From Anaerolineaceae bacterium UBA5211 (GTDB lineage Bacteria; Chloroflexota; Anaerolineae; Anaerolineales; Anaerolineaceae), in contig DHVJ01000010.1 in assembly GCA_002412595.1 (NCBI GenBank), positions 12,882 to 35,030 of the forward strand: a stretch of DNA of 22,149 nt. The letters run 5' to 3'. Made by a program: the position numbers and the translations under genes. Positions 6,273-13,354 of the stretch are shown one piece after another; position 1 is the first letter of the stretch, and every line of letters starts with the position of its first letter. The notes beneath the pieces are model-generated. The model saw only the letters and a program-made list of their open reading frames with translations, had not been told where the DNA came from and searched no databases.

Positions 6273-7652
6273 ATGAAATATGATTTGGTAATTGATAACG
6301 GAACACTGGTGACCGCCACGGATACATTTCAGGCGAGCATCGGGGTTCGGGACGGCCAGATCGCGGCCATCGGCCAAGACCTGAGCGCCGACCAGGTGGT
6401 CGATGCCGCCGGACTGCTGGTGCTGCCCGGCTTTATCGACCCGCACGTTCATTTGGACATGCCCACTCCGGCCGGCAACTCCAGCGATGATTGGTTCACC
6501 GGTACGCGCGCGGCCGCGTTCGGCGGCACAACTACCGTGATCGATTTTGTCGAAGCCGAAAAGGGCGAAACCCTGCTGCACGCGCTGGACGCCCGCCGTG
6601 ACCTGGCTGCCGGTCAGGCTGTGATCGATTTCAGCTTCCACATGACCCTCGACCGCACCGATGATAAAACCCTGGCCGAGATCCCGGCCGTGATCACGGC
6701 CGGCTTGACCTCCTTTAAGTGCTACACCACTTACGCCATGCGCCTGGACGACGCCCAACTTCTGAGCGCCCTGTACGCGGTCGGAAACGCGGGCGGTCTG
6801 ACCATCGTGCACTCGGAGAACGACGCCATCGTCAATCGCCTGCGCGCGGATTTCATCGCTGTGGGCAAGACGGAACCGCGCTATCATCCCCTGAGCCGTC
6901 CCGCCGAGTCGGAGGGAGAAGCCGTGGAGCGCGTGTTGTCTCTCGCGCGGGTGGCCGGCGCGCCGGTGTTGATCGTGCACGTGTCCACCCAATTGGGCGT
7001 CGCAGCCATCCAACGGGCGCAGGCCCGCGGCCAGATCGCTTTTGGCGAGACCTGCCCGCAATATTTATTGTTGAACGACGAAGCTTATTCCGCTCCCGGC
7101 TTTGAAGGGGCCAAATTCATCTGCTCCCCGCCCCTGCGCAAAACTGAGGATCAAAACGCGCTTTGGGATGTGCTCGCCAATGGAACTTTCCGCGTGCTGG
7201 GCACGGACCATTGCCCATTTTTTTACCACGGCACCAAAAACCTGGGCCGGCCCCTGGATGACCCGCCGCCCTTTACCCAAATTCCGGGAGGCATTCCCGG
7301 CATTGAGGCCCGCCCCGCCCTGCTCTACACCTACGGCGTGCGCACCGGGCGCTTATCGCTCAATCGCTGGGTGGATTTTTGTTCAACCGGCCCCGCGCAG
7401 ACCTACAATCTTTACCCGCGCAAAGGCGCCCTGGTCCCTGGCGCGGACGCGGATATCGTCCTGTTCGACCCGCGCAAACCGGTCAAATTATCCACGGATT
7501 TCCTGCATGAAAACGTCGATTACACCCCTTACGAAAGTTTTGAGCTGACCGGTTGGCCGGTCAAAGTCTTTTCGCGCGGCGAATTGATTATTGAAGACGG
7601 TGATTTTATTGGCGCCGCTCCCAGCGGTCAATACATCCCTCGAAAAATCTAG
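6273..7652 (+). CDS. hydA: Dihydropyrimidinase / D-hydantoinase family amidohydrolase
   Basis: A 459-residue cyclic amidohydrolase of normal length. All metal ligands of the family are visible at the usual positions: D-P-H-V-H-L-D gives His58 and His60, T-S-F-K-C-Y gives Lys149 (the carbamylated bridging lysine), V-H-S-E-N gives His180, I-V-H-V-S-T gives His236 and G-T-D-H-C-P gives Asp312. The reaction is hydrolytic opening of a cyclic imide or amide (dihydropyrimidine, hydantoin or a related ring) to an N-carbamoyl product in the cytoplasm. It follows the XRE-cupin gene by 34 bases and precedes an SsnA-like aminohydrolase by 9 bases, as expected for a ring-degradation operon. The E. coli counterpart in a similar setting is hyuA. 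The Shine-Dalgarno is weak, but ATG 6273 is the only sensible start. The exact substrate is unknown. Confidence 0.9.
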   Translation: MKYDLVIDNGTLVTATDTFQASIGVRDGQIAAIGQDLSADQVVDAAGLLVLPGFIDPHVHLDMPTPAGNSSDDWFTGTRAAAFGGTTTVIDFVEAEKGETLLHALDARRDLAAGQAVIDFSFHMTLDRTDDKTLAEIPAVITAGLTSFKCYTTYAMRLDDAQLLSALYAVGNAGGLTIVHSENDAIVNRLRADFIAVGKTEPRYHPLSRPAESEGEAVERVLSLARVAGAPVLIVHVSTQLGVAAIQRAQARGQIAFGETCPQYLLLNDEAYSAPGFEGAKFICSPPLRKTEDQNALWDVLANGTFRVLGTDHCPFFYHGTKNLGRPLDDPPPFTQIPGGIPGIEARPALLYTYGVRTGRLSLNRWVDFCSTGPAQTYNLYPRKGALVPGADADIVLFDPRKPVKLSTDFLHENVDYTPYESFELTGWPVKVFSRGELIIEDGDFIGAAPSGQYIPRKI

Positions 7653-7661
7653 GAGAATTTA

Positions 7662-8993
7662 ATGTCAGAAATGCTCATCCTGCCCCAATGGTTGATCACC
7701 AGCCCCAAAGATACGCCCAAAAAGAACTGGGGAGTTAGGGTGGTTGATGACCAAATTGCCGATGTCGCTCCCAATGTCGAACTGCGGGGAAAGTACCCGT
7801 CCGACCCGATCTGGGAAGCGCCCGATGAGGTCCTTGCGCCCGGATTCGTGAATACCCATACGCATTTATATGGCGTCTTGGCTCACGGCATCCCCTTGAA
7901 GAAAGCGCCGTCCGGTTTTTGGCCATTTCTGGAAGATTTCTGGTGGCCCCTGATCGAGGATCGCCTCGACCATGCCATGATCAACGCCGCCACGGATTAC
8001 CGCTGTGCCACCATGCTCAAAAGCGGCGTAACCGGCTTTTACGATTGCACCGAAGGCCCGAACGCACTGCCCGGCTGCCTGTTCTCCCAAGCAGAAGTAG
8101 TCCGTAAATGGGGCTTGCGCGGCATCTTATCCTTTGAAGCCACCCAACGCGTTTCGGAAGAAAACGCTCAATTGGGTCTGCGCGAAAACGTCGAGTTCAC
8201 CAAAGCCTGCCAGGCCGCCGCGGCCACCGATCCGCTTTTATCCGGCCTGATTTGCCACCATACCACTTTCACTTGCTCGGCCGAATTCATCCAGCAAGCC
8301 TATCTCAGTGCGCAGGACCTGGGTGTTCTCTTACACGCGCATGTCTCCGAAGGCACATATGAACCCGAACATGCCCTGAAGAACTTCGGGATGCGCACCG
8401 TGCCTTATTACGACAAACTCGGCGTGGCTGGTGAGGGGTTCCTTGCCTCACAATGTGTACAGATCGATTCCGCAGAGGTCGCTTTGATGGCCGAACGCGG
8501 CGTGCGCATGTCTCACATGCCCCTTTCCAATTGCGAGGTCGGCGGCGGCATTGCGCCGGTTCCCGAACTCATCCAGGCCGGTGTGACCGTCGGTTTGGGC
8601 AGCGACGGTTACGTGGATGACTTCTTCGAGATCATGCGCGGCGCTTTCCTCATCCACAAAGCCAAACACCAAAATCCGGGGGTTATGCCCGCCAATTTGG
8701 TCTGGTACCTGGCTACCGAAGGCGGCGCGCGGGCTTTGGGTTTTGAAAAAGTCGGCCGCATCCAAACCGGCTGGCAGGCTGACCTGCAGCTGATCGACGC
8801 AGACCTGCCCACCCCGCTGCAGGACCACAACTTATACGACCAACTGCTGCTCTACCGCAATGCCGGCGACGTCAAAGGTGTCCTGGTAGCGGGAGAAATC
8901 AAAGTAAAAAACGGCCAAGTCCTCAACGCAGATTGGGACGCGCTGCATGCCAAGACGCATGAAGCTGCTGATCGATTATGGGAAATGGCGTAA
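7662..8993 (+). CDS. SsnA/AtzA-like aminohydrolase with altered active-site His
   Basis: A 443-residue amidohydrolase of the TrzN/AtzA/guanine deaminase/SsnA group. G-F-V-N-T-H-T-H gives metal ligands His66 and His68, H-A-H-V-S-E gives His227 with general acid/base Glu230, and G-L-G-S-D-G gives Asp315. After the HxxE motif most members have A-H-C-V-H, whose first His is catalytic; here the segment is S-Q-C-V-Q, so residues 264 and 267 are Gln. The S-H-M-P-L-S-N segment near 284-290 that follows is typical. Expected reaction: hydrolytic deamination (or a related C-N cleavage) of a purine, pteridine or triazine-like ring. The substitution makes the chemistry uncertain. Start: ATG 7662 with AGGAG six bases upstream, nine bases after the hydantoinase stop, so surely one operon. 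Confidence 0.85.
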   Translation: MSEMLILPQWLITSPKDTPKKNWGVRVVDDQIADVAPNVELRGKYPSDPIWEAPDEVLAPGFVNTHTHLYGVLAHGIPLKKAPSGFWPFLEDFWWPLIEDRLDHAMINAATDYRCATMLKSGVTGFYDCTEGPNALPGCLFSQAEVVRKWGLRGILSFEATQRVSEENAQLGLRENVEFTKACQAAAATDPLLSGLICHHTTFTCSAEFIQQAYLSAQDLGVLLHAHVSEGTYEPEHALKNFGMRTVPYYDKLGVAGEGFLASQCVQIDSAEVALMAERGVRMSHMPLSNCEVGGGIAPVPELIQAGVTVGLGSDGYVDDFFEIMRGAFLIHKAKHQNPGVMPANLVWYLATEGGARALGFEKVGRIQTGWQADLQLIDADLPTPLQDHNLYDQLLLYRNAGDVKGVLVAGEIKVKNGQVLNADWDALHAKTHEAADRLWEMA

Positions 8994-9042
8994 AAATTAG
9001 ATTATTTAATTTCGAAAGGAGGTTGGCCGATTTATAGATCAG

Positions 9043-9075
9043 AACTTTTCATTTATTAAATCCGGGTGAAAAGTT
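9043..9075. repeat. 9-bp inverted repeat between the aminohydrolase and Mo-hydroxylase genes
   Basis: AACTTTTCA (9043-9051) and TGAAAAGTT (9067-9075) are exact complements with a 15-base loop, followed by TTATT. It lies in the 128-base gap before the Fe-S subunit gene. It may be a weak terminator for the upstream pair or an operator for the downstream pair. A perfect but orphan Shine-Dalgarno, AAAGGAGGT, sits nearby at 9015-9023 with no start codon behind it. Confidence 0.45.
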
Positions 9076-9121
9076 TTATTGAAAACACCTTGATAAATTT
9101 TACTGATAATGGGAGTAGAGC

Positions 9122-9601
9122 ATGGAAGTAACTTTTAAATTGAATGGAGAAATGGTTACCTGTCCGGTGACGCAAAAGTTGACGCTGATGCGGCTGCTGC
9201 GTGATGACCTCAAACTGACCGGCACCAAGAACGGCTGCGAGCACGGCGATTGCGGCGCCTGTTCGGTGATCGTGGACGGCAAGCTGGAGAAATCCTGCAT
9301 CTATCCGGCCCGCAACCTGGACGGGAAAGAGGTGCTGACCATCGAAGGCGTCTCGAACCCCGATGGCACGCCAGGCGACCTGCAGCAGGCTTTCCTGGAT
9401 GCCGGCGCCACCCAGTGCGGCTACTGCACACCCGGCATGATCATGGCCGGAGAGGCGTTGCTGCTGCAAAACAATAATCCAACCCGGCAGGATATTCGCG
9501 AGGCTATCAGCGAGAACCTGTGCCGCTGCACGGGATACCAGCAGATCGTGGACGCGATTCAAGCGACCGCCAAATCCCGCCTGAACGGGGGTGCGAAATG
9601 A
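9122..9601 (+). CDS. 2Fe-2S subunit of a molybdenum hydroxylase (CoxS/XdhC/PaoA-like)
   Basis: A 159-residue protein of normal family length with both expected clusters. The plant-ferredoxin-type N-terminal domain has C-x4-C-x2-C and a later Cys (39, 44, 47, 59; G-C-E-H-G-D-C-G-A-C). The C-terminal four-helix domain has Q-C-G-Y-C-T-P-G (Cys99, Cys102) and N-L-C-R-C-T-G-Y (Cys134, Cys136). It carries electrons from the Mo site to a flavin subunit or other acceptor. Start: ATG 9122 with GGGAG six bases upstream. Its TGA overlaps the ATG of the Mo subunit (ATGA), so the two are translationally coupled. A gene for the usual FAD subunit is not found anywhere in the window, so the electron acceptor is unknown. 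Confidence 0.93.
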   Translation: MEVTFKLNGEMVTCPVTQKLTLMRLLRDDLKLTGTKNGCEHGDCGACSVIVDGKLEKSCIYPARNLDGKEVLTIEGVSNPDGTPGDLQQAFLDAGATQCGYCTPGMIMAGEALLLQNNNPTRQDIREAISENLCRCTGYQQIVDAIQATAKSRLNGGAK

Positions 9602-11883
9602 GCGAGAAATTACAATACGTTGGAAATCCGAACAGCAAGGCCGCCGACGGCATCGAAAAAGTGCTTGGCGCCGCCAAGTACGTCGGTGATATGACCCTGC
9701 CCGACATGCTGTACGCCAAACTGCTGACCAGCCCCGTCCCCCATGCCAGGATCGTCGAGCTGGACATCAAACCGGCGCTGGCCGTCGAAGGCGTCAAGGC
9801 TGTGATCACAGCCGATGATTTCGTGGACCACGGGTTCTTTGGCTGGCCGGTCAAGGATATGTACGTCCTGGCTTACCAAAAAGTGCGTTACGTCGGCGAT
9901 CCCATCGCGGTGGTGGCCGCTGAAAGCGAAGCCGCCGCGGCCGCGGGCGTGGCCGCCATCAAGCTCAAATTGGAAGAGCTGCCGGTCGTTTCCGACATGC
10001 ACAAAGCCCTCGATCCGCATGCGGCACTCGTCCCGCTGGAACCCCAAATTGGCGACGGCAATTTGCTCGTCACCCACGTTGTGCGCAATGGCGACCCGGA
10101 ACCCATTCTGGCGGAATGCGACGTGGTGGTGGACGAATCCTACAACTTCCAGGCCCAGGAACACGGCTACATTGAAACCGAAGGCGTGTTTGCCATTCCC
10201 GAACCGGGCGGCACGGTGGTGGTGTTTGCCAACGACCAAAGCCCGCACATCAACCGCGACAACGCGGCCGGCATGCTGGGTTTGCCCGCGGAAGCTGTGC
10301 GCGTCATTCAGCCTCCCGTAGGCGGTTCCTTCGGCGGCAAAGACGACCACGTTTACCAGTTCACCGGTCAAGCCGCCAAATTGGCACTCATTACCGGCCG
10401 GCCGGTGCGCCTGGTGCTCAGCCGCGAAGAATCGCTGGCAACCTCCTACAAGCGCGCGGCCGCGCATGCCCACCTGAAGATCGGCATGAGCAAGGACGGC
10501 GTCATCCGCGCCGCCAAGACTGAATACCTGGCCGACAGCGGCGCCTACGCCTCGCAAACGCCCCTTTCCGCCTGGCGCGCCTCCATGCATTTGGCCGGCG
10601 CGTACCGCTACGAAGCCGCCACAGTTGACACCAAAGCGGTTTACACCAACAACGGATATGCCGGCGCCTTCCGCGGCTTCGGCAATACCCAGGCGGCCGC
10701 CGCTTCCGAAGTGGCCATCGATGAATTGGCCGCCAGGATCGGCATGGATCCCATCGAATTTCGCCTGAAGAACTGCCTGCGCACCGGCGACAAGGCCTTC
10801 ACCGGCAACACAATCGATCACGAAGCCGGGCTGGCGCAGTGCCTCGAGTGGGTCAGAGATCAATCCGGTTGGGCGGATAAAAGAAAAACGCTCGGCTTCA
10901 AATCGGGCGATGATGTCCTCAAAGGCATTGGTGTGGCGTGTTATTTCCACGGCTCCGGCTTGGGCGGCGAAGGCACCGATTACGCCCGCATCACCCTGAC
11001 CGTCGAACGCGACCATTCCGTTACGCTGCAGTCCGGCCTCACCGATTACGGCCAGGGCAGCCGCACCGTGTTCACTTTGATCGCGGCGGAGACCCTGGGG
11101 GTTACGCCCGAGCGCATCATCATGCTGCGGCCGGATACGGACACCGCCCTGGAAACCGGCCCGACGGTGGCCTCCCGCGCTTCCATCGTGGGCGGCAACG
11201 CCACAAAGGTGACCGCCGGCAAGCTCATTCAAAAATTGAATATGGCGGCAGCCGACCTGCTGGGTTGCTCCCTTGAGCAGATCACGCGCCATGGTGAGGA
11301 TTTTATCGGCCCCAACGAAGAGCCGCTTGCCATTGAAGCGGTGATCGACCACGCTTTCGCGATGGGCTTGCAAATGTCATCACAGGGCTATTGGCAGATC
11401 CCGGTCATCCATTGGGATTTTGAAAAAGGTACCGGCACGCCCTACTACACCTACAGCTTCGGCGCGCAGGTCGCCCAGGTTGAGGTTGTCAAAGCCACCG
11501 GGAAAATTCAGGTTACCGGCGTTTGGGCCAGCCACGATGGCGGCAAGATCATCTTCCCCAAGGGTGCCCACGGCCAATTGATGGGCGGCATTACCCAGGG
11601 ACTTGGCTATGCGCTGACGGAAGGATTCTCTTACAAGGATGGCTATCCGCAAAAGAAAAATTTGAAGGATTACCATCTGCCCACATCATTGGATGTCCCC
11701 GAAATGGAAACGCATTTCGTCGAGACCAATTTGGCAGAGGGCCCCTTTGGCGCCAAGAACCTGGCCGAGCCGGTCATGATCGCCATCGCTCCAGCCATCG
11801 CCAACGCGGTCTTCCACGCCACGACTGTACGCTGCCGTGATTTCCCCATTTCGGCAGATTGGCTGAAAGCGCAGCTCGCGTAA
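9598..11883 (+). CDS. Molybdopterin-binding catalytic subunit of a molybdenum hydroxylase (XDH/CoxL family)
   Basis: A 761-residue protein of the xanthine dehydrogenase/aldehyde oxidase large-subunit family. The N-terminal a/b-hammerhead domain covers about residues 18-125. Then come Q-E-H-G-Y-I-E-T-E near 187-195, the Mo-site loop V-G-G-S-F-G-G-K-D-D near 241-250, G-A-F-R-G-F-G-N-T-Q near 356-365 (the loop with the substrate-contact Arg in XDH), and G-A-K-N-L-A-E-P near the end, whose Glu (about 724) matches the catalytic glutamate. The CO dehydrogenase loop signature with Cys (VAYxCSFR) is absent, so this is a hydroxylase of N-heterocycles or aldehydes, not a CO dehydrogenase. Start: ATG 9598 overlaps the previous stop; the longer frame from 9520 lies inside the Fe-S gene. 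It closes the plus-strand operon before the terminator at 11965-11999. Confidence 0.92.
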   Translation: MSEKLQYVGNPNSKAADGIEKVLGAAKYVGDMTLPDMLYAKLLTSPVPHARIVELDIKPALAVEGVKAVITADDFVDHGFFGWPVKDMYVLAYQKVRYVGDPIAVVAAESEAAAAAGVAAIKLKLEELPVVSDMHKALDPHAALVPLEPQIGDGNLLVTHVVRNGDPEPILAECDVVVDESYNFQAQEHGYIETEGVFAIPEPGGTVVVFANDQSPHINRDNAAGMLGLPAEAVRVIQPPVGGSFGGKDDHVYQFTGQAAKLALITGRPVRLVLSREESLATSYKRAAAHAHLKIGMSKDGVIRAAKTEYLADSGAYASQTPLSAWRASMHLAGAYRYEAATVDTKAVYTNNGYAGAFRGFGNTQAAAASEVAIDELAARIGMDPIEFRLKNCLRTGDKAFTGNTIDHEAGLAQCLEWVRDQSGWADKRKTLGFKSGDDVLKGIGVACYFHGSGLGGEGTDYARITLTVERDHSVTLQSGLTDYGQGSRTVFTLIAAETLGVTPERIIMLRPDTDTALETGPTVASRASIVGGNATKVTAGKLIQKLNMAAADLLGCSLEQITRHGEDFIGPNEEPLAIEAVIDHAFAMGLQMSSQGYWQIPVIHWDFEKGTGTPYYTYSFGAQVAQVEVVKATGKIQVTGVWASHDGGKIIFPKGAHGQLMGGITQGLGYALTEGFSYKDGYPQKKNLKDYHLPTSLDVPEMETHFVETNLAEGPFGAKNLAEPVMIAIAPAIANAVFHATTVRCRDFPISADWLKAQLA

Positions 11884-11889
11884 ACGATA

Positions 11890-11943
11890 AAGGTAGGCTT
11901 CGACACCCCACGCTGCGCTCTGGGCAGGTGCTCAGCCTACCTT
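11890..11943. repeat. Intergenic hairpin repeat
   Basis: AAGGTAGGCT (11890-11899) and AGCCTACCTT (11934-11943) are exact complements enclosing a 34-base GC-rich centre. It begins seven bases after the Mo-subunit stop. Its composition (CTTCGACA, GCTCAGCCTACC) resembles dispersed intergenic repeats common in some genomes, but no second copy is seen in this window. Confidence 0.45.
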
Positions 11944-11964
11944 CTCTACTCTAATTGTTCTTTT

Positions 11965-11999
11965 AAAGATTGCTGGCTTATCAATGGCAATCTTTTTTT
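11965..11999 (+). terminator. Intrinsic terminator of the Mo-hydroxylase operon
   Basis: AAAGATTGC (11965-11973) and GCAATCTTT (11987-11995) form a 9-bp stem with a 13-base loop, running into seven consecutive T at 11993-11999. It lies about 80 bases after the Mo-subunit stop codon. Confidence 0.85.
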
Positions 12000-12175
12000 A
12001 TTCCTACGGCACGCTGACGGTTTCGGATGGATTGTCGGAGGAGGAGTTGGGGGTTCTGGGATTTAAGGCCTGCCCCTCACTGCAGGCTGCCATGCATCAG
12101 GCACTGGCGCTCAATCCGCATGCCGCCATCGGCTTGCTGCCGCGCGGCAGGGATTGCTTGCCACAATCTAGTTAA
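12000..12175 (+). pseudogene. Probable decayed 3' fragment of a LarA-like (DUF2088, nickel-lactate-racemase family) gene
   Basis: The plus-strand frame here reads as a tail of about 55 residues: L-S-E-E-E-L-G-V-L-G-F, then S-L-Q-A-A-M-H-Q-A-L-A-L, then A-I-G-L-L-P-R-G. That is the usual C-terminal pattern of LarA-family proteins (a Gly-Phe turn, an 'EEAL..AL' helix and a final 'vlP.G...lP' strand). The rest of the roughly 420-residue protein is missing: the frame begins inside the terminator of the previous operon, and its only ATG (11984) is in the terminator loop. Base composition matches the GC-rich neighbours, not the AT-rich islet that follows. I infer a gene truncated by a deletion or by insertion of the islet. 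The match is from memory of the family pattern over a short stretch. Confidence 0.5.
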
Positions 12176-12611
12176 TATTTTTTTTGCTATATTTTTCGTC
12201 AAATATTTCTTTCTTATATTTTGAAAAAGTGTTTCCCTCGGCATCATATACTGTAATTTTTAAATCAGCATGTTTGTTATGGATTTCATCAAAGAGGACA
12301 TCTGTTAGTACAAATTCTGCTGGAATTCCACCATCAGTAAGGGTTATGGGTAAACCTATTTCCTCCTTGAATCGCGCATTTGAAGGTATTTTTCGTTCTT
12401 GTGTGCTAATCTCAAGATTAATATCAGCTATTGTTATTGGCCTATGCCCGATGTTAACAATTGAAATTTTATAATCGGCGGCCCAGACTAGTTCTATGAA
12501 AGTTATTTTTATTCTTTTTTTCTCCAGGAAAAATTTCTGGATACCTAAAATTGTTGATAAAATTGCCCCCCAAATAGCTAAGGCAAATGTGATTTTATTA
12601 ATTACTGTCAT
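12168..12611 (-). CDS. Unrecognised small membrane-anchored protein
   Basis: A 147-residue protein that I do not recognise. Residues about 6-28 are a hydrophobic segment (F-A-L-A-I-W-G-A-I-L-S-T-I-L-G) followed by a basic stretch (E-K-K-R-I-K), so it should be a single-pass protein. The rest is rich in beta-forming residues: I-S-I-V-N-I-G-H-R-P-I-T-I near 49-61, as in Ig-like or immunity-type folds. It ends in a Lys-rich tail. The coding region is strongly AT-rich, unlike its flanks. The next gene upstream encodes a protein with the same plan, 23 bases away, so the two are co-transcribed. No clear Shine-Dalgarno precedes the ATG at 12611. Confidence 0.7.
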   Translation of the reverse strand: MTVINKITFALAIWGAILSTILGIQKFFLEKKRIKITFIELVWAADYKISIVNIGHRPITIADINLEISTQERKIPSNARFKEEIGLPITLTDGGIPAEFVLTDVLFDEIHNKHADLKITVYDAEGNTFSKYKKEIFDEKYSKKNIN

Positions 12612-12634
12612 AATTACTACTATTTCTTGCTGTT

Positions 12635-13264
12635 CTAGTGAAGAATTTCAATTCCATTTACAAAGTCTTTAGCCTGGTCAAGAGTGATCTCCGAAAAGAC
12701 TATTCTTGATTTAGCTTTTCCACCAAATATATCCTCGACTTTAAAAATACCCTCTGTCTTAGAATTTTCAATACGAATATTAATTTTGCTTTCTAAGGAA
12801 AATTCAGCTACAAAATACGCCCAACCAATAATACTGCAACCAGAATCAATTATTGTTTCACCTTTGAATTTTTCACTTACAATTCCAAGAACCGAGAAAG
12901 TTTTATTATAGGTATCACCGTTTTGAAGAGTAATTGAAAAAGAAGGATCTGGAATTGATATTGGTTTGAGTATATGAGTATTTCCATCAGAGTCTATAAT
13001 GGACAATCTCCATGAATCTAAAGCAACTTTTCGCAGTCCACGATTTCCAACACTAATATATGTGAGAAAACCAAAGCTTTTAATTTTTTCACCGTTTTTT
13101 TCATATTCAGGCAGTCGAAACCACCATTGATACACTGCAGGGTGAATTGGTTTTACTTTCAATAAAGCCTTATCCCTAATGTACTGTCGTAATAACATTA
13201 AGGCATTCACAATGCTTAGTGTTAGTGCTGATATCTGAAGTATTTTCTCAAATTCAATATTCAT
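12635..13264 (-). CDS. Unrecognised membrane-anchored protein, same plan as its downstream neighbour
   Basis: A 209-residue protein that I do not recognise. Residues about 8-26 form one hydrophobic helix (L-Q-I-S-A-L-T-L-S-I-V-N-A-L-M-L-L), followed by Arg/Lys-rich residues and a globular part with many short beta strands. The segment I-S-V-G-N-R-G-L-R-K-V-A-L near 70-82 parallels I-S-I-V-N-I-G-H-R-P-I-T-I of the neighbouring protein, so they may be distant relatives. The DNA is very AT-rich. The ATG at 13264 lacks a good ribosome site. The 90 bases upstream, to the next gene, show nothing beyond AT-rich sequence. The pairing suggests that the two proteins act together at the membrane. Confidence 0.7.
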   Translation of the reverse strand: MNIEFEKILQISALTLSIVNALMLLRQYIRDKALLKVKPIHPAVYQWWFRLPEYEKNGEKIKSFGFLTYISVGNRGLRKVALDSWRLSIIDSDGNTHILKPISIPDPSFSITLQNGDTYNKTFSVLGIVSEKFKGETIIDSGCSIIGWAYFVAEFSLESKINIRIENSKTEGIFKVEDIFGGKAKSRIVFSEITLDQAKDFVNGIEILH

Positions 13265-13354
13265 TGGTAAATAAATTATTTAGTGACTTCATTTAATATT
13301 ATTGAATTATTTAAATTGATCTGCGTTATAAATTTTCAATCCTTACGCATTATT

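Noticed and set aside
9610..11373. Very long minus-strand frame (587 codons) opposite the Mo subunit gene
   Set aside because: Antisense shadow of a GC-rich gene; the plus-strand product has all family motifs.
9598..11883. Identification of the Mo enzyme as a CO dehydrogenase
   Set aside because: The form I CODH active-site loop with Cys is not present, so the CoxL similarity is at family level only.
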